Below are positions 26,857 through 35,965 of a DNA stretch of 64,000 bases, one piece after another. The stretch covers positions 1 through 64,000 of the forward strand of contig SSSZ01000061.1 in the NCBI GenBank assembly GCA_009469675.1. Direction: 5' to 3'. Position numbers and translations under genes: made by a program. The stretch is from Azonexaceae bacterium (GTDB taxonomy: Bacteria > Pseudomonadota > Gammaproteobacteria > Burkholderiales > Rhodocyclaceae). Below the pieces are notes generated by a model. That model saw nothing but the letters and a program-made list of their open reading frames with translations, did no database searches and had not been told where the DNA came from. How positions within the stretch are numbered: position 1 is the stretch's first letter; each line of letters opens with the position of its first letter.

Positions 26857-29550
26857 ATGAACCCGACCCCGGATACCCGCTGGCAATCCGCCCTCGCCCT
26901 CAGCCGCTACCTCGCCTCGCTCTGCGCGGCGCGGCCGGAAATCGCCGCATCCCTGCGCACCGAATGGCTGACGCCGCCGTCGGAGGACCGGCTGCTGGCC
27001 GGACTCAAACCCGCCCCCAGCGACGACGAAGGCCTCAAGACGGCGCTGCGCCGGTTGCGGCAGCGCACCCTGGCCCATATCGCCCTGCGCGACCTGGGAG
27101 GCCTCGCCCCCCTCGCCGAAGTGGTCGAGAGCATGACCATGCTCGCCGACGTGACGACCAACTACGCCCTTGACTTCCACCACCGCCAGCTCGCCGCCCA
27201 GTTCGGCGAACCCCTCGACGGCCAGGGCCGGCCCCAGCGCCTCCTGGTGGTCGGCATGGGCAAGCTGGGGGGGCGCGAACTCAACGTCTCCTCCGACGTC
27301 GATTACATTTTCGTCTACCCCGAAGGCGGCGAGACCGCCGGCCCGAAGAAAATCGACAATCACGATTTCTTCTCCCGCCTGGGCAAACGCCTGATCGCCG
27401 CCCTCGGCGAACTGACCGCCGACGGCCAGGTCTTCCGCGTGGACATGCGGCTGCGCCCCAACGGCGACTCCGGCCCCCTGGTCTGCTCCCTCGACGCCCT
27501 GGAAAACTACTTCATCACCCAGGGCCGCGAATGGGAGCGCTACGCCTGGATCAAGTCGCGGGTGATGAACACCGGCGACAACGAACACCCGGAGGCCATG
27601 GCGGCGTTGCGCCGCATCTCCCGCCCCTTCGTTTTCCGCAAATACCTCGATTTCGGGGCCATCAACGCCATGCGCGACCTGCACGCGCAAATCCGCCGCG
27701 AAGTCGCCCGCAAGGACATGGCCGACCACGTCAAGCTCGGCCCCGGCGGCATCCGGGAAATCGAGTTCATCGCCCAGGTCTTCCAGCTCATCCGCGGCGG
27801 CCGCGACCCGGCGCTGCAGGTCAGGCCGACCCTCTCGGTGCTGCGCCTGCTGGTCGAGCGCCGCATCGTTTCCGAGCAGACCGAAAGCGAGCTGCGGGAA
27901 GCCTACGTCTTCCTGCGCCGCCTCGAACACCGCCTGCAATACGTCGAAGACAAGCAGACCCACATGCTGCCCGAGGATGCCGGCGACCGGGGACGTATTG
28001 CCGCCTCCCTCGGTTTCGCCGACTGGGAGGGCCTGCTCGCCGAACTCAACGGCCACCGGGAGAAGGTAAGCCGCCATTTCGAAGCGGTCTTTTCCGACCC
28101 GGAGGAAGGCGACCACGCCCTGACCGGCCTCTGGCACGGCCAGAGCGACACCGACGCGGCGCAGGAACAGTTGGGCGAACTGGGATTCCGCCACCCCAAG
28201 GCGGCCCTCGATCGCCTCGCCGAACTGCGGGCGTCGACCCGATACCAGCAGCTCGCCGCCCCCAACCGGGAACGCCTCGACGCCGTCGGCCCCCGCCTGA
28301 TCGAGGCGGCCGGCGCCACCCCCGACCCCGACACGACCCTGGCCCGCGTCCTCGGCTTTCTCGAGACCATCACCCGCCGCGGCGCCTACCTTGCCCTGCT
28401 GCAGCAATACCCCCAGGCCCTGCGGCGGGTCGCCGACATCATGGGCGCCTCGTCGTGGGCCGCCGAATACCTCAACCGCCACCCCATCCTGCTCGACGAA
28501 CTCCTCGACCCGCGGCTCATGGACACCGCCACCGACTGGACGGGGTTCGCCGCCGATCTCGACCAGACCCTGGCCGACCACGCCGGCGACACCGAGCGGG
28601 AAATGGACATCCTGCGCGAAACCCACCACGCCCAGCTGTTCCGTCTCCTGGCCCAGGATTTGGCGGGGCTGCACAGCATCGAGCGCATTTCCGACCACCT
28701 CACCGAACTCGCCGACATCATCGTTGCCAAGACCCTGACCCTGTGCTGGGGCAAGCTCAAGAACCGGCATCGCGACGAACCCCGCTTTGCCATCATCGGC
28801 TACGGCAAACTCGGGGGCAAGGAACTGGGCTACGGCTCGGACCTCGACCTCGTCTATCTTTTCGACGACGATGCCCAGGAGGCCGGCGAGAACTACGCCA
28901 AACTCGGCCAGCGGCTCAACACCTGGCTCTCCAGCCAGACCTCCGCCGGCATCCTCTTCGAAACCGATCTCCGGCTGCGGCCCAACGGCGATTCCGGTCT
29001 CCTTGCGGTGTCCGTCGACGCCTTTCGCGATTACCAGTTGAAGCACGCCTGGGTCTGGGAACACCAGGCCCTGACCCGGGCCCGCTTCTGTGCCGGCGAT
29101 CCGGCGGTGGGCCAGCGCTTCGAGGCCATCCGCAACGAAATCCTTTGTCAGGAGCGGGAGCTCGCCAAGCTGCGCGAAGAGGTCGTGGCCATGCGGCAGA
29201 AAATGCTCGACGCCCACGCCTCCAGGAGCGCCACCGAATTCGATCTGAAACACGATCCGGGAGGCATCATCGACGTCGAATTCATCGTCCAGTACCTGGT
29301 CCTCGGCCACGCCCACCGCCACCCCCGGCTGACCGGCAACCTGGGCAACATCGCGCTGCTCGCCATGGCCGCCGATCTCGGCCTGATTCCGGCGGGCCTG
29401 GCCGAAGGGGCCCGCCGCGCCTACCGGGAATACCGGCGGCTGCAACACCTGAAGCGCCTCAACGCCAACCCCAAGTCGCGCATCGACCGCAGCGCCGTCC
29501 GCCAAGAAATCGATGCTGTCTGCTTATTGTGGCGCGAGGTTTTAGGCTAG
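26857..29550 (+). CDS. glnE: Bifunctional glutamine synthetase adenylyltransferase/adenylyl-removing enzyme
   Basis: Adds AMP to and removes it from glutamine synthetase under P-II control, setting nitrogen assimilation. 897 residues with the two nucleotidyltransferase halves. The N-terminal removase site is GMGKLGGRELNVSSDVDYIFVY (about residues 132-153) and the C-terminal transferase site is GYGKLGGKELGYGSDLDLVYLF (about 648-669). Between and after them are the family segments KLGPGGIREIEFIAQ and KHDPGGIIDVEFIVQ. Classical GlnB/GlnK is not in the window; the P-II-like proteins at 59152-59882 are of a different kind. Confidence 0.97.
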   Translation: MNPTPDTRWQSALALSRYLASLCAARPEIAASLRTEWLTPPSEDRLLAGLKPAPSDDEGLKTALRRLRQRTLAHIALRDLGGLAPLAEVVESMTMLADVTTNYALDFHHRQLAAQFGEPLDGQGRPQRLLVVGMGKLGGRELNVSSDVDYIFVYPEGGETAGPKKIDNHDFFSRLGKRLIAALGELTADGQVFRVDMRLRPNGDSGPLVCSLDALENYFITQGREWERYAWIKSRVMNTGDNEHPEAMAALRRISRPFVFRKYLDFGAINAMRDLHAQIRREVARKDMADHVKLGPGGIREIEFIAQVFQLIRGGRDPALQVRPTLSVLRLLVERRIVSEQTESELREAYVFLRRLEHRLQYVEDKQTHMLPEDAGDRGRIAASLGFADWEGLLAELNGHREKVSRHFEAVFSDPEEGDHALTGLWHGQSDTDAAQEQLGELGFRHPKAALDRLAELRASTRYQQLAAPNRERLDAVGPRLIEAAGATPDPDTTLARVLGFLETITRRGAYLALLQQYPQALRRVADIMGASSWAAEYLNRHPILLDELLDPRLMDTATDWTGFAADLDQTLADHAGDTEREMDILRETHHAQLFRLLAQDLAGLHSIERISDHLTELADIIVAKTLTLCWGKLKNRHRDEPRFAIIGYGKLGGKELGYGSDLDLVYLFDDDAQEAGENYAKLGQRLNTWLSSQTSAGILFETDLRLRPNGDSGLLAVSVDAFRDYQLKHAWVWEHQALTRARFCAGDPAVGQRFEAIRNEILCQERELAKLREEVVAMRQKMLDAHASRSATEFDLKHDPGGIIDVEFIVQYLVLGHAHRHPRLTGNLGNIALLAMAADLGLIPAGLAEGARRAYREYRRLQHLKRLNANPKSRIDRSAVRQEIDAVCLLWREVLG

Positions 29551-29584
29551 ACTGGTCTGCCAATCAAACCAGGAGGGGATCGAC

Positions 29585-30151
29585 ATGGGACTCTGCAAGA
29601 AAACATCCGCCGTTGCCGTCATCGGCCTGTTCGCCGCCACCGCCATGGCGGCCACCAGCATCGACAAACTCACCCTCAATCCGGCCAGCGGCGCCAAGGC
29701 CGGCGACAAGGTCGTGGCGACCGTGGACATCAGCGGCGCCGAAGGCATCTGCGGCATGGAACTGGAATTCGGCGACGGCCGCCGCGAGGTGTTCAAGATC
29801 AAGCCCGACACCAAGCTACCCATCGTCGTCGAACACAGCTACAAGGCCGCCGGTTCCTACAAGGTGCGCGCCGCCGGCGACAAGGTGGAAAACGCCTTCG
29901 GCTGCACCGGCAAGTCGATCATCGAAGGCTACAAGGTCGAAGCCGCCGCCAAGGCTGCCGGGGCCGCCCCTGCCGCCGGCGCCTGTCCCGCCGACTGGGC
30001 CTTGAAGGGCAAGGCAGCCAAGGACGGCTCCTTCACCTGTGTGCCCAAGAAGGGGGTCAAGGACGCCAAGAAACCCGAAAAGGCGCTGGAATGCCCGGCC
30101 GGAACCTCTTACTTCACCAAGGGCAAATCCCTGGGCTGCGAGAAAGGTTGA
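29585..30151 (+). CDS. Secreted protein with PKD-like domain and cysteine-rich tail
   Basis: 188 residues with a signal peptide (MGLCKKTSAVAVIGLFAATAMA). Residues 24-120 look like a PKD/Ig-like beta fold: TLNPASGAKAGDKVVATVDI, ELEFGDGRREVFKI, VEHSYKAAGSYKVRAAG (the GDG and Y-x-x-x-G-x-Y-x-V pattern of PKD domains). Six cysteines in the mature part could form disulfides: Cys57, Cys106, and four in two C-terminal blocks (ACPADWALKG...FTCVP and ECPAGTSYFTKGKSLGCE) that look like a duplicated small Cys-pair motif. Function unknown. It follows glnE by 34 bases with its own AGGAGG Shine-Dalgarno. Confidence 0.75.
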   Translation: MGLCKKTSAVAVIGLFAATAMAATSIDKLTLNPASGAKAGDKVVATVDISGAEGICGMELEFGDGRREVFKIKPDTKLPIVVEHSYKAAGSYKVRAAGDKVENAFGCTGKSIIEGYKVEAAAKAAGAAPAAGACPADWALKGKAAKDGSFTCVPKKGVKDAKKPEKALECPAGTSYFTKGKSLGCEKG

Positions 30152-30186
30152 GTCCGCCGCCCCCCGGCCCGCCGGCCGGGAAAAGG

Positions 30187-30212
30187 AAAAAGCCGCGTTG
30201 CCGCGGCTTTTT
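30187..30212. terminator. Bidirectional rho-independent terminator
   Basis: An 11-bp stem (30187-30197 with 30202-30212, loop TTGC) has A/T runs at both ends, so it gives a T-tract in either direction. It serves the secreted-protein gene on the plus strand and mscL on the minus strand. Confidence 0.9.
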
Positions 30213-30232
30213 TGTTGGCTCCCGACCCGGAA

Positions 30233-30664
30233 CTATCGCTTCAAGGCATCGCGGATTTCCCGCAGGAGGACGATGTCTTCCGGCGGCGGCGGCGGTTCGG
30301 CCGGGGCGGCCGCCGGTTCTTCCTTGGGCCGCAGGCGGTTGATCTGCTTGACCATGACGAAGATGATGAAGGCGAGCAGGACGAAGTTCACCAGGATGGT
30401 CAGGAAGCTGCCGTAGGCAAACACGGGAACGCCGGCCTTCTTGAGGTCGGCCAGGGCGGTCAGGTTGTTGGGATTCTTGCCGATGACGTAAAACAGGTTG
30501 GAAAAATCCAGGCTGCCGATCATGGCGCCGACCACCGGCATGATGAGATCGCCGACGATGGAATCGACGATCTTGCCGAAGGCGCCGCCGATGATGACGC
30601 CCACCGCCAGATCGACGGCGTTGCCCTTGACGGCAAATTCCTTGAATTCAGCCAGCATGCTCAT
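30233..30664 (-). CDS. mscL: Large-conductance mechanosensitive channel
   Basis: Emergency pressure valve of the inner membrane, opening on hypo-osmotic shock. The 143-residue protein has the conserved N-terminal helix and TM1 ([41 protein letters not shown]), a periplasmic loop, TM2 ([25 protein letters not shown]) and a cytoplasmic helix after a Pro/Ala/Glu linker. The ATG at 30664 has an AAGGAGG Shine-Dalgarno; an upstream in-frame start is less likely. An MscS-type channel lies 1.3 kb away. Confidence 0.96.
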   Translation of the reverse strand: MSMLAEFKEFAVKGNAVDLAVGVIIGGAFGKIVDSIVGDLIMPVVGAMIGSLDFSNLFYVIGKNPNNLTALADLKKAGVPVFAYGSFLTILVNFVLLAFIIFVMVKQINRLRPKEEPAAAPAEPPPPPEDIVLLREIRDALKR

Positions 30665-30755
30665 GGTTTGATCCTCCTTGGGTATCACTCCCGGTTAGCC
30701 TAGCTCCCGATTATTGGCGGACGTTCAGGCAGCGTCAACCGGACGCAGCGAGCCG

Positions 30756-31925
30756 TTAGCGGCAATTTGTGTGCAGGGCCCGCAGGCGCCCGGCGGCGGC
30801 CTCGAGGGTTTCCGCCCGTTTGGCGAAACAGAAGCGCACCACCCGGTCGTCGTGGCCGTCGTGGTAGAAGGCCGAAACCGGAATCACGGCGACGCCCACC
30901 CGGCGGGTCATCCATTCGGCGAATTGGCGGTCGGGCTGCCGTGCCACGGCTTCGTAGCGGGCCAACTGGAAGTAAGTGCCGCGACAGGGCAGTAGCTCGA
31001 AGGGAGTCGCTGCCAGCAAATCCCGGAAGAGATCGCGCTTTTCCCGGTAGAAGGCGGCCAGCCCCAGGTGGCGATCGGCAGCCGCCATGTATTCGGCGAT
31101 CCCCAACTGCCCCGGCGTATTGACGGTAAAGACGTTGAACTGGTGAACCTTGCGGAACTCGTCCATGAGGGCCGCCGGAGCGACCACGTAGCCGATCTTC
31201 CAGCCCGTGATGTGGTAGGTCTTGCCGAAGGACGAGACGATGAGGCTGCGCGCCGCCAGCTCGGGGTAGCGGCACAGGCTCTGGTGCTCGCCGTCGAAAC
31301 AGATGTGCTCGTACACCTCGTCGCCCAGAACGACGATGTCGGTATCCCGCACCACGTCGGCCAAGGCCGCCAGATCGCCGGCGTCGAGGAGGCTGCCGGT
31401 GGGATTGTGGGGGGTGTTGACGACAATCATGCGGGTACGCGGCCCGATCAGGCTGCGCACCTGGTCCCAATCGGGCCGGTAATCGGGAAACGACAGCCGG
31501 CAATGGACGACCTTCCCGCCCACGGTTTCGACGGCCGGGCCGTAGGAATCGTAGACCGGCTCGAAGACGATGACCTCGTCGCCCGCCCCGACAAAGGCGG
31601 CGATGGCGGTGAACAGGGCCTGGGTGGCGCCGGCCGTGACGGTGATCTCGCGCTCCCAGTCGTAGTCGGCGCCGTAAAGGGCCTTGACCTTGCCGGCGAT
31701 GGCCTGGCGCAGCTCGGGCATGCCGGCCATCGGCGCGTACTGGTTGCTGCCGGCCAGCATGTGCCGGTGCACGGCGTCGAAGAGCGCCGGTTCGGCCTGG
31801 AAATCCGGGAAACCCTGGGAAAGATTGATCGCCCCGCACTCGGCGGCGAGGCGCGACATCACGGTAAAGATCGTGGTGCCGACGGCGGGCAGTTTGGAAT
31901 GAAAACGTAAGGGAGAAGCGATCAT
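30756..31925 (-). CDS. ybdL: PLP-dependent aminotransferase, YbdL type
   Basis: Class I/II aminotransferase; the closest named relative is the methionine-oxo-acid transaminase YbdL. 389 residues: NLSQGFPDFQAEPALFDAV at the start, GSNQYAPMAGMPELRQAIAGK, TAGATQALFTAI, VVNTPHNPTG, VLGDEVYEHICFDG (Asp and Tyr contacting PLP), and SSFGKTYHITGWKIGY with the Schiff-base Lys. The C-terminal Arg for the substrate carboxylate is in VVRFCFAK. A hairpin buries the start codon (see 31923-31954). Methionine salvage would fit the nearby mtnA, but the substrate is inferred. Confidence 0.88.
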   Translation of the reverse strand: MIASPLRFHSKLPAVGTTIFTVMSRLAAECGAINLSQGFPDFQAEPALFDAVHRHMLAGSNQYAPMAGMPELRQAIAGKVKALYGADYDWEREITVTAGATQALFTAIAAFVGAGDEVIVFEPVYDSYGPAVETVGGKVVHCRLSFPDYRPDWDQVRSLIGPRTRMIVVNTPHNPTGSLLDAGDLAALADVVRDTDIVVLGDEVYEHICFDGEHQSLCRYPELAARSLIVSSFGKTYHITGWKIGYVVAPAALMDEFRKVHQFNVFTVNTPGQLGIAEYMAAADRHLGLAAFYREKRDLFRDLLAATPFELLPCRGTYFQLARYEAVARQPDRQFAEWMTRRVGVAVIPVSAFYHDGHDDRVVRFCFAKRAETLEAAAGRLRALHTNCR

Positions 31926-31954
31926 GGCGGCACCGAAATCAAGTTGCCGCCATG
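31923..31954 (-). promoter_or_regulatory. Hairpin over the start codon of the aminotransferase gene
   Basis: A perfect 10-bp stem (31923-31932 with 31945-31954, 12-base loop) contains the ATG start in its 3-prime arm as read on the mRNA. The 5-prime arm holds another ATG that opens a four-codon reading frame, ATG GCG GCA ACT TGA. The structure could hold translation down. Confidence 0.5.
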
Positions 31955-31991
31955 GTAGTCAGGTGGGACCGCCCCTGTCGAGGTCCGCCGC

Positions 31992-32810
31992 CTACTGATT
32001 GAGGTACACCACCTGGGCCGGCACCGGGGCGGGAAACCCGGCAGCCGCCAGGGATTCGCGGATCGCCTTGTTGCCATCGAAATAGACCTGCCAGTAATGG
32101 TCGTTGTGGCAGTAGGGGCGGATGACCAGCACCGGGCCGACCAGGTTGAATTCGAGGATTTCCACCTCGACGGCGGGATCGGCCAGGACGTTGGGGATCG
32201 CCGCCAGCCGCACCTTGAGCAGCGCGATTGCCGCCGCGTGGTCGGCGGCGCCCGCCAACTGGGCCTTGAGGTCGACCCGGCGATAGGGGTTGACGCTGAA
32301 ATTCTGGATGGTGTCGGTGAAAATCCTGTTGTTGCCGACCAGGGTCAAGACGTTGTCCGGCGTGTTGATGGCCGAGGCGAAAAGGCCGACCTCCTTGACC
32401 GTGCCCGTCACCCCGGCGACGGTGACGAAATCGCCGACCTTGATCGGGCGCAGGACGATGAGGAAGACCCCCGCCGCAAAATTGGCGAGCAGCCCCGACC
32501 AGGCCAGGCCGATGGCCACCCCGGCGGCGGCGAAGAGGGCGGCGAAGGTGGTGGTCTGGATGCCGAAATAGCCGAGGATGCCCACCACCAGGAGGATGTT
32601 GAGGGTGACACTGACCACCGTTCCCAGGTAGCGCATCACCGTCGCATCCACCTTCTGGCGTTCCAGGGCCTTCTGGACCCCCTGGCCGACCTGGCCGATG
32701 AGCCAGCGGCCGATCACCCAGAAGGCGATCGCCGCCAGCACCTTGACTCCCAGATCGGCCGCGTACTGGAGGACAAGTTCCTGCCAGCGCACGATTTCCT
32801 GCTGATTCAT
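31992..32810 (-). CDS. Small-conductance mechanosensitive channel, MscS family
   Basis: 272 residues, the size of the basic MscS form. Three transmembrane stretches: about 20-40, 62-82, and the pore helix TM3 with its Gly/Ala packing pattern in FAALFAAAGVAIGLAWSGLLANFAAGVFLIV, followed directly by the beta domain (LRPIKVGDFVTVAGVTGTVKEVGLF) and the cytoplasmic alpha-beta vestibule ending QVVYLNQ. It releases small solutes when membrane tension rises. Its start is 108 bases from the divergent mtnA start. Confidence 0.93.
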   Translation of the reverse strand: MNQQEIVRWQELVLQYAADLGVKVLAAIAFWVIGRWLIGQVGQGVQKALERQKVDATVMRYLGTVVSVTLNILLVVGILGYFGIQTTTFAALFAAAGVAIGLAWSGLLANFAAGVFLIVLRPIKVGDFVTVAGVTGTVKEVGLFASAINTPDNVLTLVGNNRIFTDTIQNFSVNPYRRVDLKAQLAGAADHAAAIALLKVRLAAIPNVLADPAVEVEILEFNLVGPVLVIRPYCHNDHYWQVYFDGNKAIRESLAAAGFPAPVPAQVVYLNQ

Positions 32811-32918
32811 CGCTGTTTCCTCTTATGGCGCACCATCGTCCTGCAGGGCGCAATCTACCTGCAAAGGCGGCGGGCGACCGAGCATCGGGCGGCGAATAAT
32901 GTGCAAGAATCTATCCCC

Positions 32919-34059
<1,141 letters not shown>

Positions 34060-34061
<2 letters not shown>

Positions 34062-34114
34062 GCGCCCCCACCCGGCCGCCCGCAGGGGGCGCTCATCCTC
34101 CCGCGGGGAGGATG
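34060..34114 (+). other. Two consecutive perfect hairpins between mtnA and the aldolase gene
   Basis: Stem one is 10 bp (34060-34069 with 34085-34094), beginning inside the mtnA stop codon. Stem two is 9 bp with a 3-base loop (34094-34102 with 34106-34114). They share base 34094, so only one may be fully formed. No T run follows, so they are not intrinsic terminators; they could set the mRNA ratio of the two genes or be a dispersed repeat. Confidence 0.55.
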
Positions 34115-34140
34115 TCGCGCCGCGACAGGAGGGTAGTCCA

Positions 34141-34773
34141 GTGACCGACCCGCGTGCCCAACTCATCGCCACCGCCCAGGCCATGACCGTCGCCGGACTC
34201 AACCAAGGCACCGCCGGCAACCTCAGTGTGCGGAGTGGCGACGGCTTCTTCATCACCCCCACCGGCATGGCCTACGGGCGCCTGATCCCCGACGACATTC
34301 CCTTCGTCAACCTCGACGGCAGCTGGGAAGGCGAACGCAAGCCCTCCTCCGAATGGCGTTTCCACCGGGATCTCTACGCCGCCCGCCCGCAGGCCGGCGC
34401 CGTGCTCCACGCCCACTCCCCCTACGCCACCAGCCTGGCCTGCCTGCGCCGGGACATCCCGCCCTTCCACTACATGATCGCCCGCTTCGGCGGCGACACC
34501 GTGCGCTGCGCCGCCTACGCCACCTTCGGCAGCCAGGAGTTGTCGGATGCCGCCCTGGCCGCGATGGCCGACCGCAACGCCTGCCTGCTGGCCAACCACG
34601 GCCTGCTGCTCCACGGCCGCGACCTCGACCAGGCCCTGGCCCTGGGCATCGAGTTGGAAGAACTCTGCGGCCAGTACTGGCGGGCCTGCCAGTTGGGTGA
34701 ACCGGTGCTGCTTTCGGGGGAGGAAATGGCGGTGGTGCTGAAAAAGTTCCAGAGTTACGGGCAACAGGGCTAA
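34141..34773 (+). CDS. Class II aldolase, FucA type (probable methylthioribulose-1-phosphate aldolase)
   Basis: 210 residues. The zinc and catalytic residues of L-fuculose-1-phosphate aldolase are all present: Glu71 in PSSEWRFH, His90 and His92 in VLHAHS, and His153 in ANHGLL, two positions before the FucA residues Glu73, His92, His94 and His155. MtnB dehydratases lack the SSEWRFH form. Beside mtnA it therefore suits Ald2 of the DHAP shunt, which splits 5-methylthioribulose 1-phosphate into dihydroxyacetone phosphate and (2-methylthio)acetaldehyde, as known in Rhodospirillum rubrum and some E. coli. Substrate is inferred. GTG start with a clear AGGAGGG Shine-Dalgarno. Confidence 0.85.
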   Translation: MTDPRAQLIATAQAMTVAGLNQGTAGNLSVRSGDGFFITPTGMAYGRLIPDDIPFVNLDGSWEGERKPSSEWRFHRDLYAARPQAGAVLHAHSPYATSLACLRRDIPPFHYMIARFGGDTVRCAAYATFGSQELSDAALAAMADRNACLLANHGLLLHGRDLDQALALGIELEELCGQYWRACQLGEPVLLSGEEMAVVLKKFQSYGQQG

Positions 34774-34805
34774 GGCCTACCGCCACCGCATTACTCCCGG
34801 CGGGA

Positions 34806-34828
34806 TGGTATATACTTGATATATTCCA
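34806..34828 (+). promoter_or_regulatory. vapBC operator/promoter
   Basis: An inverted repeat TGGTATATA-N5-TATATTCCA (8 of 9 arm positions pair) covers a possible -10 box TATACT (34811-34816), 20 bases before vapB. VapBC complexes typically repress their own promoter through such palindromes. Confidence 0.6.
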
Positions 34829-34847
34829 ATTTTCAGGAAAACCTATC

Positions 34848-35078
34848 ATGCAAACCGCCAAGCTTTTCCAGAATGGCCGCAGCCAGGCTGTCCGGCTGCC
34901 CAAGGCCTTTCGCTTCGAGGGCGTCAGCGAGGTCGTGATCGAGAAGGATGGCGACAAGGTGATCCTCACCCCAGGAAAACGCGCCTCCATCGAACAGATG
35001 ATCGCCGCCCTCGACGAATTCGAAGCCTTTCCCGACCGGCAACAGCCCGCTGCCCCGGATCAGCGCGAGGCCTGGTGA
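34848..35078 (+). CDS. vapB: Antitoxin VapB
   Basis: 76 residues. The N-terminal 45 form a SpoVT/AbrB-type DNA-binding domain (AKLFQNGRSQAVRLPKAFRF, EVVIEKDGDKVILTP). The C-terminal 30 residues, rich in acidic and aromatic residues (ALDEFEAFPDRQ), are the toxin-binding tail. It neutralises VapC and represses the operon. Its stop lies 3 bases before the vapC ATG. Confidence 0.93.
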   Translation: MQTAKLFQNGRSQAVRLPKAFRFEGVSEVVIEKDGDKVILTPGKRASIEQMIAALDEFEAFPDRQQPAAPDQREAW

Positions 35079-35080
35079 CC

Positions 35081-35476
35081 ATGCGCTACATGCTGGATAC
35101 CAATATCTGCATCTACGCCATCAAGAATCGGCCGGCCAGCGTCATCGCCGCCCTGCGCGCCCACGAATCCGCCGGCATTGGCATCTCCGCCATCAGCGTC
35201 GGGGAACTGTATTTCGGCGTCAAAAAAAGCGGCTCCGCGAAAAACCTCCTGGCCCTGCAGCACTTCCTGCAGCCGCTGGAAATCGCCGACTTCGACCGGG
35301 CAGCCGCCGAGACCTATGGGGAAATTCGGCAGCAACTCGAAGCCGCCGGCACCCCCATCGGGCCCCTGGATACCCAGATTGCCGCCCATGCCGCGTCCCT
35401 GGGCGTCACGCTAGTCAGCAACAATATGTGGGAGTTCCAACGGGTGGCGGGGTTGCGGCTGGAGAACTGGGCCTGA
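35081..35476 (+). CDS. vapC: Toxin VapC, PIN-domain ribonuclease
   Basis: 131 residues from the ATG. PIN-domain acidic residues are visible: Asp in MLDTNICIYAI, Glu in ISVGELYFGV, and Asp in GPLDTQIAAHA near residue 97, with a final SNNMWEFQRVAGLRLENW as in the MvpT/VapC family, which cuts initiator tRNA in enteric bacteria. A GTG two codons upstream overlaps the vapB stop and could also be used; the ATG has better spacing from the GAGG. All catalytic residues look intact, so the module should be active. Confidence 0.93.
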   Translation: MRYMLDTNICIYAIKNRPASVIAALRAHESAGIGISAISVGELYFGVKKSGSAKNLLALQHFLQPLEIADFDRAAAETYGEIRQQLEAAGTPIGPLDTQIAAHAASLGVTLVSNNMWEFQRVAGLRLENWA

Positions 35477-35529
35477 ACCGTTTCCGCTCACCAGCCCCGA
35501 CCACAGCCCATTCAATGGACATAGGCGAA

Positions 35530-35550
35530 GCCAATACGTATGCTATTGGC
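35530..35550. promoter_or_regulatory. Perfect inverted repeat upstream of the GFA-family gene
   Basis: GCCAATA-N7-TATTGGC is a perfect 7-bp inverted repeat, 50 bases before the GFA start, the size and position of a repressor operator. The binder is unknown. This intergenic stretch is noticeably more AT-rich than its surroundings. Confidence 0.5.
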
Positions 35551-35600
35551 GTCAGAAATACGATATCCAAATTTCTGCTTTAGTCGAAAGGAGCCGCGCC

Positions 35601-35948
35601 ATGATCCACAAAGGGAGCTGCCACTGCGGCCAGGTGGCTTTCGAGGTCGAGGGCGAACCGACCCAGGTGATGGACTGCAACTGCTCGATCTGCGCCCGCA
35701 AGGGAGCGCTGCTCTGGTTCGTCCCCCGCGACCGGCTACGCCTGCTCACCCCGCAAGCCAACCTCGCCACCTACACCTTCGGCAAGGGCGCCATCCAACA
35801 CCGCTTCTGTCCAAAATGCGGCATCCACCCCTTCGGCGAGGGAACCGACCCATCGGGCAAGCGGATGGCGGCGATCAACGTGCGCTGCCTGGAGGATTTC
35901 GATTTTTCCGGGTTGCCGGTAAAGCACTTCGATGGGCGCTCTCTCTGA
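35601..35948 (+). CDS. GFA-family (CENP-V/GFA domain) zinc protein
   Basis: 115 residues with the zinc-binding cysteine pattern of the glutathione-dependent formaldehyde-activating family: CHCG (residues 7-10), CNCSIC (26-31) and CPKCG (70-74), and a short strand-rich core. Members of this family are mostly uncharacterised; the original enzyme condenses formaldehyde with glutathione. There is no formaldehyde dehydrogenase nearby, so the function is unknown. It has a GAAAGGAG Shine-Dalgarno. Confidence 0.9.
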   Translation: MIHKGSCHCGQVAFEVEGEPTQVMDCNCSICARKGALLWFVPRDRLRLLTPQANLATYTFGKGAIQHRFCPKCGIHPFGEGTDPSGKRMAAINVRCLEDFDFSGLPVKHFDGRSL

Positions 35949-35965
35949 CTTCCGGAAATCCGGGA

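Noticed and set aside
26740-29505. 921-codon minus-strand frame opposite glnE
   Set aside because: glnE is certain on the plus strand; the antisense product has no domain-like pattern.
34141-34773. Methylthioribulose-1-phosphate dehydratase (MtnB)
   Set aside because: Although next to mtnA and in the same superfamily, it carries the FucA aldolase motif with catalytic Glu71 rather than the MtnB form.
35540-35965. Longer N-terminus for the Kv channel
   Set aside because: The upstream extension of the frame runs through the GFA gene in another phase and is not membrane-protein-like.
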